64,000 nucleotides of DNA, taken from positions 992,001 to 1,056,000 of the forward strand of contig JAKJHU010000155.1 of assembly GCA_022316685.1 (NCBI GenBank), in the 5' to 3' direction. The notes below the pieces were generated by a model. That model made no database searches. It was not told the DNA's origin and saw only the letters and a list, made by a program, of their open reading frames with translations. Positions 12,601-27,715 of the stretch are shown in pieces. Positions within the stretch are counted from its first letter, which is position 1, and the number at the start of each line of letters is the position of its first letter. The DNA is from Progne subis subis. Its lineage: Eukaryota > Chordata > Aves > Passeriformes > Hirundinidae. Position numbers and translations under genes: made by a program.

Positions 12601-13654
12601 GTGTAGGTAATGTTAATAATTCTGCGGATTTTGTGCCCACAGAAGAGCTGAAAGAACATGGGCTGTGTTCAGTTCCTTGCTCTTAAGAGCCTTCTGTACG
12701 TGTGCCCAAAGTCACTTGCAGTTTATCCTTTGGCACGCTGAACACATCTAGTTGCTCTAAGCTGTTGGGACAGGGATAGGAAATATCCCAAGTACCGAAA
12801 TCTGATATTGGGTCATAAAACCATGTGTTGAGATGTAACAGGATATGCTGGCATCTCTTCACCAGAGATATTTTGATGCTAGACTTTCCAAAGAATGAGT
12901 TTGAAATGCTGTTTTACACAGCATTGATTTTTGCTTACTTCGAATCCACTGTTTCCTGAGGTCCTGCAGCAGCTAAGATCCTGCTGTTCCAGCTTTGAAG
13001 AGACAGTTCACAGTTTTGTTACCAGCCGTATTTTCAGTTAAGACTTCCAAGACTGTGCCTTTTGTGGTACATGTTCTTATGTAGATTGTGAGTACATTTA
13101 CTATTCCAGCTGTATCAGTCTCAGGTTTGCTGTTTGAGTGCTGTGTCTCTTTGGGGTGGGCTTGCTCATCCTTCACAAGAATAGAAGGGGACTGTCGCCT
13201 TTGTATGCCTGCTAAGTGGATTGGTTAACTGCATGCATGTCCCCAGTGCTGGTCTGTTCACAGTTACAGGTTTCACTTGTGGTTAAAATACCCTATTATC
13301 CAACTTTTTATGTCAAGTGGGCATCAGTTGTCATTATGAAAAGGCTAAATCTAAGTCCTTTTTATCTGCAGTTTTTGTTGACGTGACATACATTCCCCCC
13401 TGCCCCATCTGATCTTTGATTGGTCCTTTTATATTTGTTAACTTTGGGGATCCCTTTTGTAGTACTTTGGCCTGTCTGATTCCAGGTTTACTCTTGCTTA
13501 CATAACATCCTGCTTTCTCTGGTGGAGAGCCCATTTCTTAGAAGAGAGATCTGGAAGACGAGAATAAAATTGACTGTGGTACAGTATAGTACAGATTTTC
13601 AGGTATTTTCGAGTCATGCTGTGCTGTTTAAGGCATTGGTATGATATCCTGAAT

Positions 13655-14077
13655 GCCATGGAGTCACAGAATGGGTTGTGTAGCAAGAGACCTTAAAGAT
13701 CGTTCAGTTCCAATCCCCTTACCATGGGTGGGTATACCTTTCACTAGACCAGGTTTCTCAGAGCCCTTGCCTGGCCTTGAACGCTTTGAGGGATGGGGCA
13801 TCCACAACTTCTCCAGGCAGCCTGTTTCAGTGCCTCACCACCCTCAGAGGAAACAATTTCTTCCTATTGTCTGATCTAGATCTATTCTTATTTGAAGCCA
13901 TCGCCTGTTACCCTGCCACTACATGCTCTTGTCAAAAGTCCCTCTTCTGTCTTTCTTGCAGGGTCCCTTCAGGTACTAGAAGGCAGCAATTAGGTTATCC
14001 TGAAGCCTTCTCTCTTTCAGGCTGAACAAACCCAATTCTGTCAGTCTTTCCTCAAAGGAGAGGTGTTTTGCTATAGA
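13655..14077 (-). mobile_element. CR1 LINE 3' fragment
   Basis: Long antisense CR1 3' region. It begins 'gagtcacagaatggg', continues through 'cactagaccaggtttctcag', 'tccacaacttctccaggcag', 'ctcaccaccctcagaggaaa', 'aaagtccctcttctg', 'tcaggctgaacaaaccca' and ends 'cctcaaaggagaggtgtt'. Sense strand is minus. It is one of the best-preserved CR1 copies in the window. Confidence 0.92.
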
Positions 14078-17000
14078 TTGTGTAGAAGATGAAGTGATTA
14101 ATCTTGGCCTTTTGATTTTATAGATTTATTTGGCTAATTTTTAATGCTTTGAAAAATCTGAGCTAGTAAATGGAGGTAATGGTTTAGTGTCCCATCAGAA
14201 ATGTTAACCAGGGTATCAATTACATGGTTATATTTGAAAACAAGTGGGAAAAATAGTAAGCAGAATTGTATCTTGTTTATTTCAGGGTGCTATCTTGAAG
14301 GTGCATGCAGATTCCAAACAGCTTTCACGCTGAGTCATGTCTTTTGACTTTCTTCATATTTATATAGCTAATATAAATACAGAAACACTTTTTCACAGTC
14401 CTTAAATTTTCGTTTAAATATGTTTCTTTGTGACGCTGATGTGAAATGCTACAATATGGTCATACTGTGTTAGACAGCAAAGGTGCAACCTGGATATTCC
14501 TGAAAGTTGTTTCCTGCCGAGACATTTGTAAATAGTGGGTAAAACTCACTGGCAACTGCAAGCCAAACATATTTAGCCAGTTTTTTGTTTCCTAAGGGGT
14601 TTATTGTGATCTGACTTCAAGGACAGTAAAGAACTGCTTGTGTACTTAATGTTCTCTCTGCCGTTCTGTTATGCAAGAGCTCCTTGAAGTCATAAGCAAA
14701 TAGGGAATCTTTAGATTGATAACCTTTTGTTAGTGGCTTTTCTCTTGAAGTCTTCTACAGTTGTGTAGTATTTAACTTCTTACCATCCCTGGCGGAAGCA
14801 ACTGCAATGAAATTGATTATTTATCTGGTTTAAGCATATCTTAGGAAAAAAGGTCAAGGTTTTAACTGTTCTTTTTGAAATCATTAGTACTGTGAAATGG
14901 AAGCATTTGGAATGCTCCTTTGGACAGTTCTTTTCTTTGCTGTTGCTTGATAATATTTTATTAATATGGGGTTTATTAACTGTCATCACCTAGTGTTGGA
15001 TTGTATCTAGAGCTCAGGGCCCTTAGATTATGGCTTTTTTTTTTTTTATTCTTATGTTAGGTCAAATGTGATTGTAGATTAAAAAATGCTTGTGAACTGT
15101 GGATTCCCATCTGTGAATTCTTCAGCTGTGTTTGGATATGCTGTGTGAATATTTACTATTATTTTGAAGGTGGATAGTCCCAGGTGTGCAGTTAGTATGT
15201 GCTAACATAAAAAGCCCCAGTGTGACATTCTTTAAGAGTAAACAATGGTAAACCAAAATGGAACATTGTCATTTGAACTGATTTCTAATGACACTTGTAC
15301 TATTGCAGGTGTCTGTCTCCCCTTAATTGCACTAATTACATATGTGTAATTGGTGACGATAGTATGTAGAGAAAAGATATTTGGAAGGCAGACTCATTAG
15401 TTCTTGAGGGTGCATTTTGAGCTTCAACAAAACATTTTGTCTCTCATCTGTCTTTTATCTTGCACTTTTTCAGCTTTAGATTTTCCATTTCCTGATGGAA
15501 ATGTATGAAGTATAGTGACAAGTTTTTCCTCCTTTATCCAGTAGGCTCTCTGATGAATTCAATGATGAACAGTTTGACTCATGTCAAACTGTATCTCTGT
15601 AAAACTAAGTGTACAGTGAAAGCTTGCTTGTATATCAGGCTTAAGATTACATATGCTTTTTTTTAGCATTGTCTCAATGTCTTTTCTTTCATGTTTCCCA
15701 GAGTTCATCCGTATACTACCTTTTCTTTTCCTACTGTCTTGTTGCTGGGATCAGGGTTTTGCAGAAATCCTGTTTCACGATTCTGTATCTCTTGATGTTT
15801 GAGTACTGCCTTGGGTTTTTTAGTTGATGTCTGTCAGCATCTCTTGACTGATGGGAAAGGGTGATCTGTGGTTAAATGAAGCAGCTGTTTATAAAGGAAA
15901 ACAGAATTTATTAAACAATTTATAAAGTTCTTTGCTGTTTGAAAACTGGGTTATATGTATAGTATATATTAGACATATCCATGTTATATGCTTATAGACA
16001 GGTGTTTATACAAAACCATATAATTATACCAGATTATACTGGTCACATATGGTGGCTCATACCGCTTTCATTGGATAGTGTAGGGAAACCTGACTTACTA
16101 CCAATGTGTACTTGCTTTGGGTATGAATGAAGCACTTTTTTGTGGAGCCTTTAACTCATAGTAAATTCATTGCAGTGTCTGCCTGCTCTCCTTCATACAT
16201 CATAAACTGAAAGAGAAAAAAAGATGAAATTTAACTTGAATAAAAATCAACATGTAACTTTTTATCTTTTTATCCCTGAGTAGGAAGGGTGTATGTGTCA
16301 TTTGCAAAACATTTTCTTCATAAATTAAGCATGAGAGGAGTAGGAAAGTTATACAAGATTGGCTAATGGATAGTAAAAGTGGGGGATAGGAAAATGACAA
16401 CCACTTCAGGAGGAACATTGAAGTCTACATTTGAAGGAGTACTCTCTTAATATCGTGCTCTTTTAGTCTGTTTCTGGTGAAGCCTGCTCAAGGAAAAGAT
16501 GTCAAAAATTTTTTCAAATGCCAGCAACTTAAAAGACCTGAAGTCTCTGAAATGAAATGTGCTCTAGTATTAGTACATGTTTTTTTTCCCTAACATTTAA
16601 GTTCTATAAAACTTGGTGTGTAGTATCAAGAAATGTATTCAAAATCATGTTCTGTTGCACTGAATGATATAAATTGCATGAGCTTTCTGTATAATATTTA
16701 TACTGATGAATTTATATTTTATACAGATTTTTCAGCTACCTTCATTATCAGGCACCTGATAATGAAGACATTGCAGGAAGATCTTTCAGATTTCGTTGTT
16801 GAAAATCCCTGACCACTTCTTTGATCTTAATTAACAGGATCTTACCTTTGATAGTCTTCTTGACTTTGTTTGAAGATCTACCTTTGATTAACCTGTCGGA
16901 TAAACATGAACATCTACCACGTCTGATAAACATGAAGCTTCACTGCTCTCTCAAGGGAAGCAGTGTTGTGTGTTCTTTTTTTTTTTTCTCAGCTTCCTGG

Positions 17001-20000
17001 TTGCTGAATGCTGCTTGCATCTGTTCTTAGCCTTCCCACGGAGGAGCAGTGGCAGCAGTACAGAATTGATACTATCTTTGAAATCTGCACAGCTGCTGGT
17101 ACGGGTCTGAGTCACAGCCGTGAGGTTGACCACAATCTTGTTAATGCACTGCTACTTGACCAGTCGGTTAATAAAAGCAGAGTCACTCAAGCTGATCGAT
17201 GAGAGACTTTGGAATAAAGTGCTATGATTTTTATTTGGTTCTTGTTTGAAAAGCTTTAAAGGAAAGATGAAACTGTGTACGAATTCCTAGCATAATTTCC
17301 AGAGCAAAATCAAGCTGTGTGCTCACTGTGGGTAGGTTTGAAGAGCTTACTTTTTTCACAAGGTAGAAAAAAATGAAGAGGGAAAAGGGTGAGGCATCTA
17401 AGGCACAATAGAAAATGTGATTTCTTTCTTTTCATTTACTGTATTATTTCAATTCATACATAGAGGGCTTTTAATGGTTGGTGTTGGTATTTCTCTTGTG
17501 TGGTTCACATCTCTTTCAGTATAAATTTTCTCTGAGTGTAAAAGACTTGAGTAATGATATTTGTAGGCGTAGCTGGTATTTGAAGTGGGTAGTAAGGTGT
17601 ATATTCTTAATTTTTAAAAAACATTACCTACTTTATGTCAGAACTTTGGTAGTGTGAATTAAATTCCACAATTTTAAATGATCCTGAAAAATTAATAGCA
17701 TTTTAAATATAAATATGGCCTAGAAACAAATGAGACTTTTTTTTAATAGGCTTTCAGCCATGTTCCTTTGTGTTGTGTTTTCAACATCACAGTTGTTTTT
17801 CAGTGACATATATAGTACTGTCTTTCTTCTTCTATGAAGAAGAATATATTTTGCTGATTTTTTTTTTTTTTTCTTGTGACTGTCAAACATTGTCTTTGGT
17901 AGGATGAACCTTCTCTTTTGAACTAATTACTGCAACTAGTAACAAATAAACATGAGCCTGTACTGCATTATCAAATTCCTCCCTCAAATTCAAACCAAGG
18001 TTTGATGTTTTTAAATTTTGTTTCTTGACCTGATTTTAAATGAACAGGTTTTGCTAGCATTTCAGCTTGTAGATTTTTATTTCTTCTGTATGTTGACTGT
18101 ATTCTCACTTAACAACTTTCTTAATTGGGTATTTCTGTCAGCTTTTTTCCCAGTCTTTTCATTCATTAGCCTGTGTCTACAGAGAGTGGTCTTTCTGTAT
18201 GATTTTCTTTCCTTTAAAATTTCTCATTCTTTTGGTTGAATTTATGAAGATACTTACTGCTTTCTCTGCTTTTTTAATGTACTTTCCCAGACTTTATCTG
18301 CACTTAATTGTAGTTTCCTTAAGCTGGTTTGATTTCAAATCCCTTTTGACTGCATCATCACTAATAAAGTGGACCATTGTCTGTTACAGAGGACAGCTGG
18401 CACAGACTGAGATTTGTCCTTTCTGTTAATCTTTCAGCCTTAAAACAGGTAGCTGTGTGTGCAGGACTGCTGGAAGTTTTCCCAGCCATGTGATAACCCT
18501 CAGATTGTTCCCAGAGGTTGGGAGAGTGCGGTTGGCCTTTATCAGAAGTATTTCAGGACTTATTCTGACATGATGCTTTGCATTTCAGTGTCTGGGAAAG
18601 TTTTAGTCATTAATATATTGATGTAACCTTTAAGGTTAACTTTATATGGCATTGTATTGTAAAGGCAATAGTTAAGCCAGTTATCAACTAGAGGTTAACT
18701 CAGTTTATCTGTGATCTGCTTCCTGAAAGGTCTGCTCTGTGAATCGTTAATATTAAATCTTATGCTTTGAGTGATTCTGCTAGCTCTCTAGAAAAAAAAC
18801 CTAAACCATACCCAACAACCAAAAACACCACCAAGAAACAACAACAAAACAATCTCAACAGTCCATCCAACTCCCTCATCCATTTAAATTTTTTGGTAAC
18901 TTATAGGAGGTCTGTATTTTTCTGCTCACTGTAACTTCTCCATCCTAACATTATGTGGGGTGTTTTGCTTCAGTTGCATTCTGTATTTCAGAGCAGATAT
19001 ACTATTCTAATTCTAGTTTCTAGTTCTATTTTAGAACAGATATACTAAACTTAAGGTTTTCAAGATAAGATTTCCGGCCCCACCCTATATATCTGTCCTC
19101 CTTGAGCCAAGTATGCCTTCTAACAGGATGGAGTATCTCACGAAATGTGTTGTGTCAGTTGAGTTATATTTTTGTTTACTTTCCGAGATTTCCATCTACC
19201 CTTGTTTTTTTTCCCATAGTACTTGTGTTTGCCAAGAAGCAGAAGTTTACAAGGAAGCTCTGGAGACATTCTACTGTTTGCCACCTTCTCCTCCCTGTGA
19301 CCCTTTAGCTACCCACATTTGCCACTCATTACTTTGGAGCTGTGATCTAGGTTGCCATTTGTAAGTCTTGTTATTTTATTAAAGAGGACAGTCTTTGCCT
19401 TTAATTTGCTCACTGGTGATTTGAATGACAGCAGAGTTTTAGCCTGCCAGGCTGGGAAGCACAGATGGCACTTCACATGGCTGAGAAAAAGTGGAACTCT
19501 GGGGAAAAGAAGCATATGTTTTCCTGGATTTGAGAGAGCTAAAAGAGGTCCAGTGCTTGAAGTGTTTTTCCAAATTTTCCCCAAATTTGCAGTACACATG
19601 CAATAGTGTAATGTATTAGCAATGTCACTGTAGCATACACGAAACTTTGTAAAGTAAAAAATGTGGGACTGCAGACACTGAACAACAGTGATGTGTCTTG
19701 CAAGAATAATGGGATGCATCGGCTAGGGCTTTGTAAATAAAAGGGAGAAATCGGTCAAGTGGTTGGTCCAGTGTGTCTTGAAGGAGAGGAGCAGGAAAGA
19801 ACTTGAGAACTGTGCAGTTTTACATAGGCTTATTACTTTCTGAGTAACCTACCTCCTGGCAAGTAGAAAGGATAAAAATGTGTTTGTATTTGGGATGTTT
19901 TTTATGACTTAGTTCTTTATTTGGCCCTTTAATATGTCTGTGAAAGAAGTCAGCAGATTGTGCGCTGTTCTGCGTACTGCATCAGTTTGTAGAGTGTTCT

Positions 20001-23000
20001 GAGTTTGTGCCTTGAGGAGCCATTATGTGTCAAAATTTCAAAATCATGGACTTTGTACCTTAAAGCAACTATTAGATATTTTCTTCTGTAAAGGATAAGC
20101 ACTGAATGATATTAAATGTTGTTCCTAGTTGTTGTTTGTGGTGTTAAAAATGGTGTACTCTTAGAACAAGGTCAAAGTGGCAAAGTACTGTAACAAAGAA
20201 AAACAAGTGTGGGTAGATCTTTGTTTTTTATGCTTACTTTGATGAATATTGAGGAATAATGCTCCCAGATACGGCTTGATGGAAAGTGGAATTTCATTGA
20301 CCAGCTTGTATGTCCTTCTCAAACCAGTGGTGATCAAAGCTTGTTTGAAGGGGAACCTCCTACACCAAGCTGAACTGCAGAAAGAATCCTTTTTAAAAAA
20401 CATTCTCTGCAAAACAGATGATTCCTGGGAGCTGCTTCCCTGTGCAGTAGAAGTTTGATGATTTGACTTCGTACCTTGCATATGCCAGCTTTTTTAGCTC
20501 TTCGCAGTAAGGAATCTGAAGAAAAAAATGCAACAAAACCAACCCCCAAACCATTATATAATGTATATAGAAAGCCCTATATGATTTTCTTAATATATAC
20601 ATTAAAAAGATTAGCTTTCCTTCTGTCTCTGTGGGATTTTTTTCTTTCCATATTTGTTTCAGGAAATTTGCTTCGTATCAGCAATTAACAGTGCTACCAG
20701 ACAGATGGATTGATGGGTATAGGAAAAATGAAATTCAGTTTTTCAGTTACATACCTACTTCTCCGTTAGAAACATACATTATCTCTTAAAACTGGAAAAA
20801 TCATATTCTGAGCCTCACTTGGGCTTAGAGAAGGAATAATTTTCCATTTCTTTTTCTTTACCAATTTACTGATTTTATTTGTTTGTAGTGGTTTTGTTGT
20901 GTTTAAGTGTTTAAGTTGTTTAAAATAGATTATTTTCATGCAGTGTTCTCCCTAACATAGGTTCAGTCACTCCTCTTGAAACTCGGAACTGTAGAGCCAG
21001 CAGTGGAATATGTGGGTGACTTTACTGAATAGCTGGTCTGTGTGCTTCAGAAATTGCTTGTTGCTAGAGAAGGTAGGATTATCATGCTTAGGAGCAGATT
21101 TATGTCTTTAGAGTAATAGAAAATGTTTAATAAATTAAAAAAAAAAAAAAAAGGATTGCAAATTCATGTACTTAAGCACCGATGAGAACTCCTGATAGGA
21201 CCAGACTGGTGACCAGAGGCAGATTGCTGTGGTATCATCCAGCTCCTGATCTCTTTCCTTCTCAGATAATATGACTTGGTGAGAGTAACATGATTCTAAA
21301 CCACACTAGCTGGTTTCTAGCTTTTAAAAACAGATTGTTAGGACCAGCCAATAAAGCATTTGTGGATTTACATTTGGATTGGCATTAGCTCTGATCGCAG
21401 CCACACTCAGAGAAGAGCAAGTCATTTGGGTAAGAAAGAACTGTTAGTGTGAATAAGCTGAACTTGCCTTCTTGAAGGAGAAAGAAAACATTTGGCAAGT
21501 GAGACCTGGGAAGAAATAAAAATAATTTTTATTGGGTGTCAGGGCATATATGGGGGAGAAACATCCGAAAATAAATATATATGAGGCATAAATTTAAAAA
21601 CAAGTCTTGTTTGAAAATCGGAGGATGAGGTTTAGTCTCAGTAATGGGAAGAAAGAAACTCAGTCGTTCAAGATGATCTTTTATATATTTATGTAAGAGT
21701 ACCTTGTAAGATGATAAGGTTGATCCTGGACTCAGAAATTAAAAATGAACATTTGCGATTTACTGGTGCTAGAGTAACAGAAATCTCTGAGAAAGAGGGT
21801 AGAGCAGATAAGGAAATATTTGATTGTTATTTGTCATAAAGTTTTCAGTTTTACCAATGCTGTTCCTCAGAGCTACCTCTGGTATCCTGTACATATCCAA
21901 AAGGAATATTCTTATTTTCTCTTTTTAGTGCATAGTTTATCTTCTTCTGAAGCGGAGGCAATTTGCCATTTTCTAAAGGAATTTGAGTGATGTGTCTGAT
22001 CCATCCTGTGGTATTGGGAAAGTAGTCCTGGGTCTAGTGTCTGTGTTCAGAATTAAATCAGTTTGCCCCAGTCAAATGGAGAAGAGATGGGAGAAGTGTT
22101 TCCTTTTTTCCTTCCTCCTTGCTGCAACCCTCTGTATTCCTAAGGTGATGCAGGTATTTTCATCTAACACTTCTGAAGCTGCAGTCACTAAAGCGTGGCA
22201 TCCTTGAACTCTATTACTTTGCTCTTGTGCTTTCAAATTTTGTGTCTTTTTAAAATGCAACTTAAAGTATATGAAGTATATGAAAAGTTCTGATGAAATG
22301 TTTTGGACTCAGTTTTGGTTGTAATGCAGGAGACTGGATTGAACACTGCAGATGTTACTGAATCCTTTATAAGGATATGTATTTATTTTATAAATAGATT
22401 AATTAAGGAAAAAAAAAAGAAAAAAGATGATGACTAGTCTGAGTACATCCAACAATTCAAAGTCAGAATTGGGTGTATAACTAAAATTTCCTATCCATAA
22501 GATTGCTTCATGACTTTTATTTCCAAAAAGATCTGTGTAAGAGGGCAAATTTATCTGGAAGGAGCCACTGTCTAATTAGTGATATTTGCAAATACTCTTG
22601 AAGTGGTTGAAACACTAATGCAAAGATTTTTTTTAAATACTTTCTGTTTTTACATTATGAATAGAATTCAAATCTCAAGATTTTATTAGCAATACTAGGC
22701 TAAATGGTAATTTTTTGTTAGTTTTGAATGCTTAAGAGTAGTCTGACAGTTTTAAGATAATCATAATTTACGTGAAGTGACTGTCTATTCTTTTTATGTA
22801 ACTGTGAGAAAAAACCCAAAGAGCTTTATTTCTGTCCTTTTAGTAATGTAGGACACGGTGAGTTGCCCAGCCTGGTAGGACTGGAAGACCTTTGGGTACT
22901 GCTTGCAGTTCTATTGCTTAGAAATAAATCAACTTGTAAATTTAGTATTAGTTCTTTTTGGTATATGAAATGTAAATGTTTCCGCTTCATGTTTACCCTG

Positions 23001-24082
23001 AGCCAATCTGTCTAAACCTATTTTTCCGTACGTATGTCTCACATAATGTACTGCCTTCTACTTGTTAATAAGGTTGGAAATATGAACTTGTAAGAAAATA
23101 CATCATAATGCTTCATACAAAAGTACGAGTAAGCATCATTCCAGACCATGCTCTAATGTGTTCCCTGTAGGGCTACCTCTTGGAACATGTGGACTCCAAA
23201 TTTTGTTCTGCTTGGCTTCTTGAGTCACCTTCAGCTGAAAGTTTCACCTCTCCATTTTTGTGAAGCAGGCAGTGTAGCTGATTTGATGAGAGCTACAATA
23301 AAAGAATGAGTTATTTTTTCTGATTTTACTTTTTATACATGGAGTAACTGGGTTGTATTTTTTGTTGGAATTTCTGACATACTTTATCACAGCAAAAGCT
23401 ATAACCTTTTCATTGAGTGCCTTAGCTAAAGTATACCTGAACTATCAATCTCAAATAGAAGTGAAAATAGGTTATCTCCCTGTTTCCCTCAGGCTTTACA
23501 TTTTTGGAAGTTCATGGGCTCTGACTTTGTAGGTGCCGATTACTTTAAATAATTTATTACATGAATACGAAAACACTGAATTCAGAATTGTTTTTTATCA
23601 CTGTTGCTGCTTTTGAAAGCTTTGGTGTTGCCAGTTCATCTTGTTCATTTAACAATACAGATGCTGAAGCTTCTCTTTGAAATAGAAGATCACCTAATTT
23701 TCATTTAAAAATAAGGCTAATTTGTCAGAATTCTCATTGCAGTAACAGTAGTTATCTGAAACATTTATATTTTTTTTTTTCCTTTGTTCCCGTTCCTGGA
23801 ACTATTGTTGCTTTAATTGGTTTCCTGTTTATTATTTTTTTCTTGCTTTCATTCCTTTTCTTGAAGTCAGGTTCACAAATAAGCTTTTTCAACAACCAAT
23901 TTATTGCTGTTTCAGAGTCTGATAGTGCAGCTTTTGATTGCTTTTCTGTTAAATGGCCAGGAATCAACGTTTAGTTTGGTAGTGTGCTGCTGTTCTGAAT
24001 TAGTGAGACAGCTGTTAGGAAATTATCTATTAACTCCATGTCTTGATAACCCCAAAGTAAGATTTTATCTAAAATAATTTTT

Positions 24083-24281
24083 TCTTCACTGAAAGAGTTG
24101 TCAGGCACTTTAACAGGCTGGCCAGCAAAGTTGTTGAGCGTCCATCCCTGGATAAATTTAAAAGATGTGTAGGTGTGGCTCTTAAGGACATGGTTTAGTG
24201 GTGGACTTGGCAGTTACAGGTTTATGGCTGGACTTGATGATCTTGAAGATCTTTTCTAACCTAAATGATTCTCTGATAAAA
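24083..24281 (+). mobile_element. CR1 LINE 3' end
   Basis: Sense-orientation CR1 terminal region. It has 'ttcactgaaagagttgtcag', 'catccctggataaattt', 'aaggacatggtttagtggtg', 'gctggacttgatgatcttga' and 'ttttctaacctaaatgattc', ending in the octamer-like terminal repeat. A short 5'-truncated copy of the CR1 group with the 'ggacatggtttagtggtgg' signature. Confidence 0.88.
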
Positions 24282-26049
24282 ACTAATGATCTTTTGCTCT
24301 TCTACTTTCAGAGAATTGCCTATGCTTCAAAATGAAAGTGAGGAAGAAGAATCCCCAAAAGTATTAATTTGAACAATAATTATTGCTTGTAAGTAAGTAC
24401 TTCTCATTCTTTGTGATGTTGCCTTCATAACTGGAAACTGCTCTTCTGTTGATAAGTCTTTGTCAGCTGAGAAAAGGAAACTGCAAAAGAGATGTCAGGT
24501 CCTTCACTTTTCACTGATCACTGACAAAATGGGTCAATCAGATACCTATTTCACCTTTAATTTCTCCTTATACCTATTTCTCTCACTTCTCCTCTTTGCC
24601 TCTCATCTCTAAAAAGAGGAATTCTTTGCTAGGTTCATTATGTACCCTCTGTGTTACCTACAAAATTTCTTTGGCAGTATTTCTGGGCCTTTTCTGTCTG
24701 TATTGCAGATATTACGTGCATTTCTCAGACATAAGCTGTACTTTGGCGGAGGGTGGGCACAGGCCCTACTCCATGAAGTTTTTCAAGAGTTATAAGCAAC
24801 TAAGCTTTTGTGGGTGGAAAGTATTGTGTGCTCTGGGATATCCGAGATCCAGTGCTAGTTAATTCTTCAGTTTCTTATGGTTTTGAAGGTTTCTTCTGGT
24901 TTTAATGGCAAGTACTGTCACAGTCATGTTTGAGGACACATTTTTTTGTTTAAATAGAACTTAGCAGAAAGGTACCTCTCTTCATTTTGAGAAGAAGGTT
25001 TAAAGAATGAAGTGAACTTTACTGAAATATGAATCTGTGTATGAACTTGGAAACCAAGCAAATTATGACTTACGCAACTTTTATGCAACTGTAGGAAAGA
25101 CTGCTGTGATCAGTATTCTTAACTGTGATAAGAAAGTTGTGAAAGTTTCTTGAACTTCCACATTTGAACAAATTAGATTAAGAGTTCATGCAAATTTGTT
25201 GCAGATTTGATGCTTTTACAGTTCACCCAACTTCACTAGTGGTTCTCAAGCTGGCAACATCTAAAGTGCTCTAAATTATTTTAATTTATTTTGTGCTCTT
25301 ATAATTCTAGAAGTACTGTGGTACTGTAAGAGTTTAATGAATGGTTTATTAAAAAAAAAAGAAAAAAAAAAAAGTGAGATTTCAAATAATGTTTTAGGGA
25401 CCTTCTGGCCAGGCTAGAACAAAGAATACGGTGATAGCTCTCCAGGTGTCCAGTGTCTATGTAGGTATCTTGAAACTGGGTTAGCTGTTGTGACTGCTTC
25501 TGTTGATAAGAGGACTTGTTTCCATTTCCTGAACCCAGCAGTTTGTGGTAACACTGTTGAAGTTGTTAAGTTGGGAATACATGATTTGACTTTGGAGAGG
25601 AACAGGCTTCTGTGGAAGCTTCAGACTAGAAGTGGCTAATCTTGCCGGATCCCTCCCAGCCATTGCAGTTAGTCAGAATTGCTTATTGGTGTGAAGTAGA
25701 AACAGTGACTTAGGAAAATCTGTAACAGTCTTTCCCCCACCCCACCCTCCAACTCTCCAGCCCAGTAAGTAGTGTTTGTGTGCTCCAGGCTCTGAAAATG
25801 AAAGGTGGAAGAACTTTCATGACTTCTCAAAACATCCCTTGTAGTCAGAATTGGCTGGTCCCTTGTACATGATGTTATGTAATACAACGCTTTGTATCTT
25901 GATTTGAAGTTTTGTAAATTAAAGTTTGTTTTCTTTGTGAGAGCCTACTTGCAGGCGTACGTGCATGTGTAATTACCTTTGTACTTCCAGTTTTTCCATG
26001 TTCACACTAACTTGATTTGTCCGGAAGCTGTCGTGATGGTTTGACTGTC

Positions 26050-26104
26050 TTTAGCAGAGATGGGTTCCTTCCTTTAGCAAAGATGTGTTCCTTCCTTTAG
26101 CAAG
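26050..26104. repeat. 23-bp tandem duplication
   Basis: Two 23-nt copies (26050-26072 and 26073-26095) beginning 'tttagca' and ending 'gttccttcc', followed by a partial third copy 'tttagcaag'. The copies differ at two positions, so the duplication is not brand new. Confidence 0.9.
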
Positions 26105-27484
26105 AAAGAGGCACAGTGGTTGAGAACTGCATGAAATCTCGTCTTGCTTTCCTGTTTAGTTTGTGTGGGAGGGTAATTAAAAGGATTTGTGCAGGTCTAT
26201 AAACTACAGTGCCTGGAGCTATAGTTAAGCCACTGGTTTGGTGTATGCATTGCTCAACTACTGAGGGAGGTTGAGCTGTGGAGGAGAGCTGATTTGGGCT
26301 GGGTGTCTAGGTAGGATCTAGGTAGTGTTCGTGGGTTGAGACAAGTAACTGAGCACTGCAGTGAAGGTGATATTTTTCCCGTATTACTTGATTATGTAAT
26401 CCATGAATTGTGCTGGATTCCTGCTTCTGGTCAGATTTTGTAACAAGCTGCATTTGGATTTATTTTCTGCTATCAGAGTTTGGCTTGGGAAAAATGTATT
26501 ATCATCCATATACTTGTTGAATATTTTTTTCCTGATTATTTTCAGATATAAAAAAATGTTTCCATGATAGCTTTTCCTTTTTTTTCCCAAATCATGTTTC
26601 ACACTTAGTCTAATCCATTCCATCTATGAACTGCTGTTCTGTAGTTTGTTGAGAAATAAAGATCAAATCAACATTTTTTTATTGCATTCTAAAACACTTT
26701 CTTATCCTCTCTTGGATATTCTGTAAGCTAGATTAATCTGCAATAGGCTTTTCAAGATAAACTAATCTCTGGAAAGGCTTGTATATCTTGAGTTTTATTT
26801 ATTGTAAGGGCACCTAAAGTCTTGGGTAGATATTCTCTGTTTCTGCATATCTAAATAGATCAGTGTATGATTCCTGATGGAAAATACCTTTTCAGGAAGA
26901 TAAGTTGCTGATTTAACCCTGCCATTTTACCAGGACTATCCCTCTGTGGTTCTGGAGTATCTATGATCTTACTTGCTACTTTCCTTCTTGCCTGAGGATC
27001 AGTAGAGTCTGTTTCTTGTTCTAACATTTGGCTTCAGTGTGCTCTTCTATCCTCGTAGGCATTTTTATTGCTTGCTGCTCCTCTGTCTCTCTGAAATATA
27101 CTCTTTCTTGAAAGTGTGTTCTAGATAAGTCACTTCTGATGCAGCACCACAAACAACAGTCTTTTATGTTTTTCTTTTCAAGAAAAGAGGATGCTAATGG
27201 AGCCATTGACACATACTTTTACTGCAGTGAAAAATGATACCAGGCTGAGACACTGCAGAGAGGTTGGAAAATTGGAAGAGAATTTAACATGAAGCAAGAA
27301 ATTAGAATGAGTAGGGAAAAATGGGATTCAGGCCATTAAGGGCAAACTTAAAATAGTGCTTTTAAATTAAAGAAAAAGAAAACAGGCAAGTCAGTCCAGG
27401 ATAAGGAACGGCTGAGAGTTCTGAAAAAGAGATTGAGGGTTAAGAGCTGACTCTGAGAATGTAACATCACATCAGGATGAGTGA

Positions 27485-27715
27485 ATAAAAGTGTTGTCAT
27501 TCAACACTATAGAAGTGATGTAAATCTGTCTGCACAACCTTGGGTAGAAATAGAGTCAGCTAGGTCATTCTGTCCAGTTTGGAACCATGCACTTAAATGC
27601 ATGCAGAAATCAAAATTTTCTTGCTGAATTGGAGCATCCTGAAGAAAATAGTATTGAAAATATAACGCTTGGTCCAAGAACTGTGAGGAGAGGTTGAAAT
27701 AATAAGAGGCTGATT
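27485..27715 (+). mobile_element. Old CR1/L3-like LINE remnant
   Basis: Strongly diverged, but the order of signatures follows the CR1/L3 group in sense orientation: 'gtcattctgtccagtttgga', then 'ttggagcatcctgaagaa', then 'ccaagaactgtgaggagagg' with 'ttgaaataat'. These correspond to the segment just after the reverse transcriptase core. Family assignment is from memory of the family pattern and needs a masked alignment. Confidence 0.5.

Noticed and set aside
19309..19719. 136-codon minus-strand frame
   Set aside because: No family resemblance recognised, overlapped by frames on the + strand, and no supporting promoter or conservation evidence visible.
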